This document shows positions 58,487 through 64,000 of a stretch of 64,000 nucleotides of DNA, piece by piece. Positions within the stretch are counted from its first letter, which is position 1. Each line of letters opens with the position of its first letter. This DNA is from Cenococcum geophilum 1.58 (Eukaryota; Ascomycota; Dothideomycetes; Gloniales; Gloniaceae). The notes under the pieces were generated by a model. That model worked only from the letters and a program-made list of their open reading frames with translations. It did not search any database and was not told the DNA's origin. A program made the position numbers and the translations under genes. The stretch is taken from NCBI GenBank assembly GCA_001692895.1, contig KV748244.1:1-64000 (forward strand). The letters are read 5' to 3'.

Positions 58487-58870
58487 CTTTGTCTGCTGCG
58501 AACAGCACAAAGAGTGGAGGTCATCAGTGCTTGGAATACATATCCAGAACAGACTGTGGTGTTCGCAGCAAAACAAAGGTGAATGTCACGGGCGGCATGG
58601 CGGCTCATCGGAGAAAGGAGAAGGCGGTCCGACGTCACATTAAATTGCCTATGAACATTTTTCACATGCTTACCCTGCACCTTTCCGACTCCCATACGTG
58701 CGAATCCCCGGTCCCAACAGATTCGTACCTTGGTAGTTTCGTGGCCAAAAGACGCAATGCTATACATATATAGGTTTGACAGCTGTTTCTTTTGGTAATA
58801 ATTCTTCAACTTCCAAATTTCCCTTTCAATCTACTTTCCATTTCTATTTTCTCGTTACCAGTTATTTAGT
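58487..58870. promoter_or_regulatory. Divergent upstream region of the CSN8-like and PAQR genes
   Basis: 384 bp lie between two divergent genes. TATACATATATA occurs near 58760-58771, about 100 bp ahead of the PAQR start, and may be its TATA box. It may also contain a missed first exon of the CSN8-like gene. Confidence 0.4.
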
Positions 58871-60006
58871 ATGGATATCGCCAAGCATGCCGCGGAATCT
58901 ATATCAGAAAGCGCCAGCAAAGCCGAAAAAGAAATCGAGAAGAGATTAACAGTATTATGGCACGACCTGCCCACCTGGCAGCAAGACAACCACTACATTC
59001 ACAGCGGGTACCGGCCAGCATCAAATTCGTACAAGAAATCGGCGCAGAGTCTCGGGTACCTGCATAACGAAACTGTCAACATCTATTCGCACCTGATTGG
59101 CGCGGTCCTGGCCATTACGTCGGGCATCGTTCTCTATTCAGTCCTCGAGCCGCGATATGAGACGGCTACGAGGGAAGATGTTGTCGTGTTCAGCTGCTTC
59201 TTCCTCGGTGCGGCGGCTTGTCTAGGGATGAGCGCAACGTATCATACCATCTCAAACCATTCCCAAGCTGTAGCGAGTTTCGGGAACAAGCTGGACTATC
59301 TGGGTATCGTGTTTTTGATCTGGGGCAGCTTCATCCCTACGCTGTACTACGGTTTCCAAACAGACGTGCAGCTGATCAAGTTCTACTGGGCAATGGTAAA
59401 AAACGCTTCCCTCCCTTCTCCTATCTTCCCCCTATCCCACCAGCCCAACTCTCCCTCTCAGCCTTAAACCATCGAACCGGGCATAACCAAAACCCCAGAT
59501 CACAACCATAGGCGCCGGCTGCGCCATCGTCTCCGTCTCCCCCAAATTTCGCACCCCACAATGGCGCCCCTTCCGCGCCGCCATGTTCGTCGCCATGGGC
59601 CTATCCGCCGTGCTGCCCATCCTGCACGGCATGCAGCTCTACGGGCTCGCCACCCTAACCCACACCATCGGCCTGCGCTGGGTCGTGCTGCAGGGCATGC
59701 TCTACATCGTCGGCGCAGGCTTATACGCCGTGCGTCCCCACACACTACCCGCCCCTTTCCCCCGCAATCTCAATCTCACCCCAATCCCCTTCCCATAGCT
59801 AACCACCTCCCCTCCAGGCCCGCTTCCCCGAACGCGCTCGCCCTGGCGCCTTCGATATCTGGGGCTCCTCGCACCAGCTCTTCCACGCGCTCGTCGTGCT
59901 TGCCGCCGCGGTGCACCTGGTCGGGCTGGTCACGGCGTTCGACAATGCGCATAGCGGACGTGCGGCCCCGCGGCCGCTAGGCGTGCTGCCTGCGACGTGG
60001 TTATGA
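58871..60006 (+). CDS. PAQR-family seven-helix membrane protein (Izh/adiponectin-receptor type)
   Basis: There are three exons, 58871-59395, 59499-59729 and 59818-60006 (introns 103 and 88 bp), giving 314 residues. PAQR signatures are all present: H-N-E-T-V-N-I-Y-S-H-L-I-G before the first helix, S-A-T-Y-H-T with the first metal-binding His, L-D-Y-L-G-I, and S-S-H-Q-L-F-H with the last two His. Hydrophobic segments fit seven helices. The zinc site residues (Asp and three His) are intact. Fungal Izh proteins affect zinc and lipid homeostasis; many PAQRs act as ceramidase-like hydrolases. The N-terminus is long and charged with a W-H-D-L-P-T-W-Q motif. No damage was seen. Confidence 0.93.
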
Positions 60007-60650
60007 CGGGGGGTCGGGAGGGCGCAACGAGGATGGAGAGGGCGGGAGGGGGGTAGTTCAGGGGGCGGTTGCGGATGCGGCGGTGACGGCGTCAGTAGAC
60101 AGTGGCTGGCTGGTGGAGGCGTAGAGATAGGAGTCCCAGCGCTATGCAGATGGGGGTTGTCGTAGACGGGAGGTTAGCCCACAGACCCAGCGTGTTGGAT
60201 ACACATATCACGCCACAGGCATCCGTAGAATATTCAGATATATTCCCATGCGCTAGCACTTATCAAGCGACCAGCACCTCGAAACCCCGTCAATCCTTCA
60301 TCATCTATCCATCTATATAATTCATATTTCGTCCCCCTTCATTCCATTTCGTCTCCTCACCCCCCAGAACTATTTCAACTGCAACCAGCTAGCTAAAGCA
60401 ACAAACTCCTCCCCCACCCCTAAATCGGGGAAGCGACCCCACACGAAAAAAACCAACAATCATCTCCATTTTGAAGAAAGAAAAATAGGTAAGGGATCAA
60501 AGGCCTTTTTTAACCTCCCAGAAAAAAAACGCCCGATGCAAGAAAGAAACCATGGAGGAAAATTTACACGAAAAACACGCCATCTAAGTGAAGGGAGAAA
60601 AAAAAGGTGTGGGCAGAAAGAAAAGGGGGGGAGGGAAGGCTTCATAACAA
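60007..60650. other. Convergent 3' region
   Basis: This lies between the PAQR gene and the 3' end of ILV2. It is low-complexity and A-rich towards 60640 on the + strand. No gene was seen. Confidence 0.5.
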
Positions 60651-62887
60651 CTACCTCCCGGAGCGCTCTCGCGTCTGCGCTCTCCGCTTCTTCTCCGTCG
60701 CTGCGTCGCCCGTTAGCTCGAGTCCACCGATCCACATCGCAATGGACAAAAGGGAAAAGGGAAAAAAGGGGTTTGGGGAGGGAATAAGCTCACCTTCATC
60801 GTACACCAAAAATTCATGTAACGCACACCCTGACGGCACCATCGGCAGCACTGGGACCTTCTGATCCGTCACGACCTCCAGCAGCGCCGGGCCATCCGTC
60901 TCCAGCAGCCACTTGAGCTTCTTCTCTAGCTCGTCCGGCTTGGCGACGCGGTCAGCCTGGATGCCCATGGCATGGCCGAGTTTCACAAAATCCGCGTTCT
61001 TCTGGTGCGTGTGGGAGAAGCGGTCCTCGAAGAACAGCGTCTGCCACTGGGTCACCATGCCCTGTTCCTCGTTATTCAGCACGACGATCTTGACGCCGAT
61101 GTTGAACTCAGCCGCCGTCGACAGCTCCGTCAACGTCATGCTGAAGGACGCGTCGCCGTCGATGTCGATGACGAGCGCGTCCGGGCGCGCGACCTTGGCG
61201 CCGATGGCGGCCGGCAGCCCGTAGCCCATGGTGCCTAGCCCGCCGGACGTGATCATGGTGCGCGGGTGCCGCCAGCGGTAGTGCTGCGCGACCCACATCT
61301 GGTGCTGGCCCACGCCCGTCGTGATGACGGTGTTCTGCTTCATCGGCTCGGTCAGCTTCGATAGCGTTGCCATGACAGTCTGCGGCTTGATCAGCCCGTT
61401 CACGCCCTCCTTCTCGTACGCCCACGGGAACCGCTGCTTCCAGTCGCTGATCTGGCCGAACCATTCCGGCCGCTCCGGGCATGCGTTTATGTGCGGGATT
61501 AGTTGCGCGAGGTTCGTGATCACGTCGCCTTCGACGGCTTCGGTCGCTTGTACTACTTTGTTAATGTTCTTGGGCATGATCTCGAAGTGGATGATGCCGC
61601 CACGGCCTTCGGCTGCTGCGGCTTTGGCGGCGGGCGCAAATTTCGATAAGTTGCCTGTGATGCGGTCGTCGAAGCGAGCGCCGAGGGCGATGACGAGATC
61701 GGCTTCTTGGATGGCCATGTTGGCGTACGCGGAGCCGTGCATGCCGAGCATGTGCAGGGACTTGTCGTCAAGCTCGTCGAATGCGCCTAAGCCCTGGAGA
61801 GTGGTCGTGACCGGAATGCCGGCCTTGTCTGCGAGCTCCTTCAGGAGTTTGGGACCATCAGGGGTGCTGACCATGCCCTGACCAGCATAGATGACGGGTT
61901 TCTTTGAGATGTTGATGAGGTCTGCGGATCGCTTGATCGATGCTTCCTGCTGTTTCCTGCTTAGTTCCCTAGCGGCAATGGTTGCTGCGCTGGGGTGCGT
62001 TGGAAGGGTGCTCGAAACGGGAATGGGTCTTGATAGAACACCTCCAGTGACGTCCTTTGGCAGATCAACAAGAACAGGACCGGGCCTGCCGGTCATGGCA
62101 ATCTCGAACGCCTCATTAATGCGTCTTGGCAGTTCACCAGTATCCCTGACCATGACATTCCACTTCGTGCAAGCTCTTGTGATGCCGATGGTGTCGGCCT
62201 CTTGAAAAGCATCAGAACCAATGAGATTAGTGGGAACTTGCCCACAGAAGACGACCATTGGCGTGCCATCCATCAGAGCATTCTGCAACGGCGTTACGAC
62301 GTTGGTGGCGCCGGGTCCAGAGGTGACGAGAACAACGCCAACCTTGCCGGATGCACGTGCATAGCCTTCCGCCATATGTCCAGCGCCCTGCTCATGTCTC
62401 GGTAGGATGAAGTTAAAGTGTGGGGATTTGTAGATGGCGTCGAATACGGGCAGAATGGCTCCTCCAGGGTATCCAACTGAGTCATAGTTAGCAAATTGAA
62501 AAATCGCACAAAGACGGTGAAGAGCAATTGGGCTGAAAACGCACAAATATGCTTCACGCCTTGCCTCAGCATCATCTCGTGGAATATTTCTCCTCCCTTC
62601 ATGCCGACGAATGAGTGGTCCATCTCAGGCTGCCTGTACGGCTTGAGAGGTTGCACATCATTCCAGTCATCTCGATTGAAGGCGGGAGCTGAGCGAGACC
62701 GAGGTTCCTGTGTGGCTGCCGCAGCTGTGCTTTGAGGCCTCTTTGGGCTGTCCTTGAGAGCTTTTGTGGGGGCAGCTTGAGTTGCCCTCCTGTAGGGCGA
62801 GACAGCGGGCCGGGCAGGCGTGGAGGAGAAAGTGCGAGAGTGCTTCAGCGTCTGGATGGCACGCTTTGTATCGCGTGCCTTAAACAT
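60651..62887 (-). CDS. ILV2: Acetolactate (acetohydroxyacid) synthase catalytic subunit
   Basis: There are three exons, 62887-62545, 62476-60794 and 60700-60651 (introns 68 and 93 bp), giving 691 residues. The Arg/Ser-rich N-terminus is a mitochondrial presequence. The enzyme condenses pyruvate to acetolactate, or with 2-oxobutyrate, as the first common step to valine, leucine and isoleucine. Visible are G-Y-P-G-G-A-I at the first splice, the catalytic Glu region R-H-E-Q-G-A-G-H-M-A-E-G-Y-A-R-A-S-G, G-Q-V-P-T-N-L-I-G-S-D-A-F-Q-E, and the ThDP motif G-D-A-S-F-S-M ending in L-N-N-E-E-Q-G-M-V-T-Q-W-Q. The Pro and Trp positions linked to herbicide resistance in yeast are wild type. The last 17 residues lie on a tiny third exon. 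Confidence 0.97.
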
Positions 62888-63207
62888 TTTGAAAGGGAGG
62901 GGAGCACCAATTGGAGTAGACGCGGGGGAGGGAGAGAATGAAAAGCAAGTGCGTTCGTATGGTCGGGGTAAGCGGGTGGGTAGGTTAAGAATTGGGGGAT
63001 GGTGTCGTGAATGACTCTCACAGGCAATCATTTTTTCGGCTGAGGGGGCAAAATTCAGAACAATATCCGACAGGGCCACCGACAAAAACAGCGACGCCCA
63101 GACTGTGGAGAAGGCCCACTCTACCAATTGCAAGCCACGCAATTCATTGCCGCCCTAAGCTCCTCTCACAGCTCGCCCCGAGATCGGACTGCGCACCCTC
63201 ACCGCAC
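62888..63207 (-). promoter_or_regulatory. ILV2 upstream region with a possible Gcn4/CpcA-type site
   Basis: TGACTCT at 63012-63018, about 125 bp before the ATG, matches six of seven bases of the TGACTCA amino-acid control site. A site of this kind is expected for ILV2 by pathway, but one near-match is weak evidence. Confidence 0.3.
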
Positions 63208-63777
63208 AACGTGGGTCACGGTCCACCCAGTTATGACAGAACACCAAAATACTGCCAAATTAGGAAAAGAGGTTTCCTACTGTAGATTTCCGTCATAACT
63301 ACGGAGGTCGTTGTCATAAGTTCTTGCACCTTCTTAATTAGGAAGTTAAGATACTAACACTCTTAGTATATTATTAAATAAGTATTTTCATATTTTTATC
63401 TAAAACTTCATAAGCTTTATATAAATTCTAAGTTAAAGTTATTCTATAATTAATAGTATTAAAGTAGTTATTATAACTTAAAATTTATTAAAATTAATTT
63501 GTGTTGTAATTTACGCAGCCGGTATTGCAGCTTATGTAGCAGTGTTAAAAATTACGCATTTATAGCGGGATCGTGCCTAAATTTACGTGGGGTAGGCTGA
63601 TAGCTGCGCACCCGTGATTGCGCGTGCGCAGTCGCTTAATTTCCTAATTAGGAAGGGGCAAGAACTTATGACAACGACCTCCGTAGTTATGACGGAAATC
63701 TGCAGTAGGAAACCGCTTTTCCTAATTTGGCAGTATTTTGGTGTGCAGTGGACCGTCATAACCCGGTGACCCACGTT
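63208..63777. mobile_element. Long-TIR non-autonomous element, 570 bp
   Basis: The ends are inverted copies: AACGTGGGTCAC at 63208-63219 and GTGACCCACGTT at 63766-63777. They extend inward about 145 bp with good identity (for example ACACCAAAATACTGCCAAAT on the left, its complement on the right). The middle (63350-63480) is AT-rich and looks RIP-altered. No coding capacity. It separates ILV2 from the next gene and ends 34 bp before that gene's ATG. Confidence 0.82.
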
Positions 63778-63811
63778 ACCTATCCAAATTTGACCTGCAC
63801 CCATTTAAGCA

Positions 63812-64000
63812 ATGAATTCATCGTCCACCAACACCCCGAACAGGACACGGAGTCATGGCCGCGTGGCATCCGGAGACGAGCGAAGGCGAGGTAATACTAT
63901 ACTGATACTCTCTCTTCTCTTCCAATTGCCCTGGCCAACTGACACACCACAGTCGCCGTTCCTCGCCGCTCCACCAAAGGGCCCCTCAACACCGACGTAG
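63812..64000 (+). CDS. 5' end of an unidentified gene (runs off the window)
   Basis: ATG at 63812 opens 26 codons (M-N-S-S-S-T-N-T-P-N-R-T, basic, Ser/Thr-rich). A probable 62-bp intron (63891-63952, GTAATA...CACAG, branch-like CTGAC) follows. The frame then continues V-A-V-P-R-R-S-T-K-G-P-L-N-T-D-V to the window edge. Without the splice the frame would end at 64000. I do not recognise the family. Confidence 0.5.
   Translation: MNSSSTNTPNRTRSHGRVASGDERRRGNTILILSLLFQLPWPTDTPQSPFLAAPPKGPSTPT

Noticed and set aside
1-64000. CRISPR arrays, tRNA or rRNA genes, bacterial-type operons
   Set aside because: No regularly spaced short repeats, no cloverleaf or rRNA sequence noticed, and the gene structure is fungal throughout.

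Overview
The window reads as nuclear DNA of a filamentous ascomycete (Pezizomycotina). Genes have short 48-220 bp introns with GT-AG ends and CTAAC/CTGAC-type branch sites. The ribosome-biogenesis, TBP and acetolactate synthase genes are of fungal type. Transposons carry the strictly C-to-T / G-to-A decay expected of repeat-induced point mutation (RIP). All gene models below were spliced by eye from the sequence; product names rest on recognised motifs, not on a database search.

Layout. 1-14 kb: AT-rich, RIP-destroyed retrotransposons. A 6.9-kb chromodomain Ty3/Gypsy element with 187-bp LTRs and a GTAAG target duplication (2960-9874) sits inside the pol gene of an older Gypsy element (about 700-13407). 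14.5-24.6 kb: an HVA1-TUDOR/AT-hook protein, a dead NB-ARC relic, a four-exon zinc-knuckle plus GIY-YIG-like protein of 1085 residues with no function I can name, and a DUF7025-type AAA ATPase. 27-35 kb: TBP, a fructosyl-amine-oxidase-like flavoprotein divergent from an OMS1-like methyltransferase, and a GDS1-like protein. 36-39 kb: a broken PNP-ULD gene. 39.8-46 kb: a DUF2235 hydrolase, then RRP3 and SSF1, two ribosome-biogenesis genes sharing a 202-bp divergent promoter. 47-55 kb: a dead protein-kinase gene and a PNP-NACHT-WD40 NOD-like receptor. 55-57 kb: a MITE cluster. 57-64 kb: a CSN8/PSMD8/EIF3K-type protein, a PAQR receptor, ILV2, a long-TIR element, and the start of one more gene.

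Two layers are interleaved: ordinary housekeeping genes, and an accessory layer of NLR-type parts (NB-ARC relic, PNP-ULD pseudogene, kinase relic, PNP-NACHT-WD40 gene) with transposons.

The most striking observation concerns the sequence itself. From about 52769 to 54833 the WD40 repeat array is written backwards WITHOUT being complemented (a mirror image, indel-rich, with a 25-N gap inside). No biological process makes this; it is almost certainly a gap filled with a reversed, uncorrected long read. It creates a false stop in the NLR gene and hides roughly fifteen more WD40 repeats. The best candidate for undescribed biology is the zinc-knuckle/GIY-YIG protein at 17482-20932.
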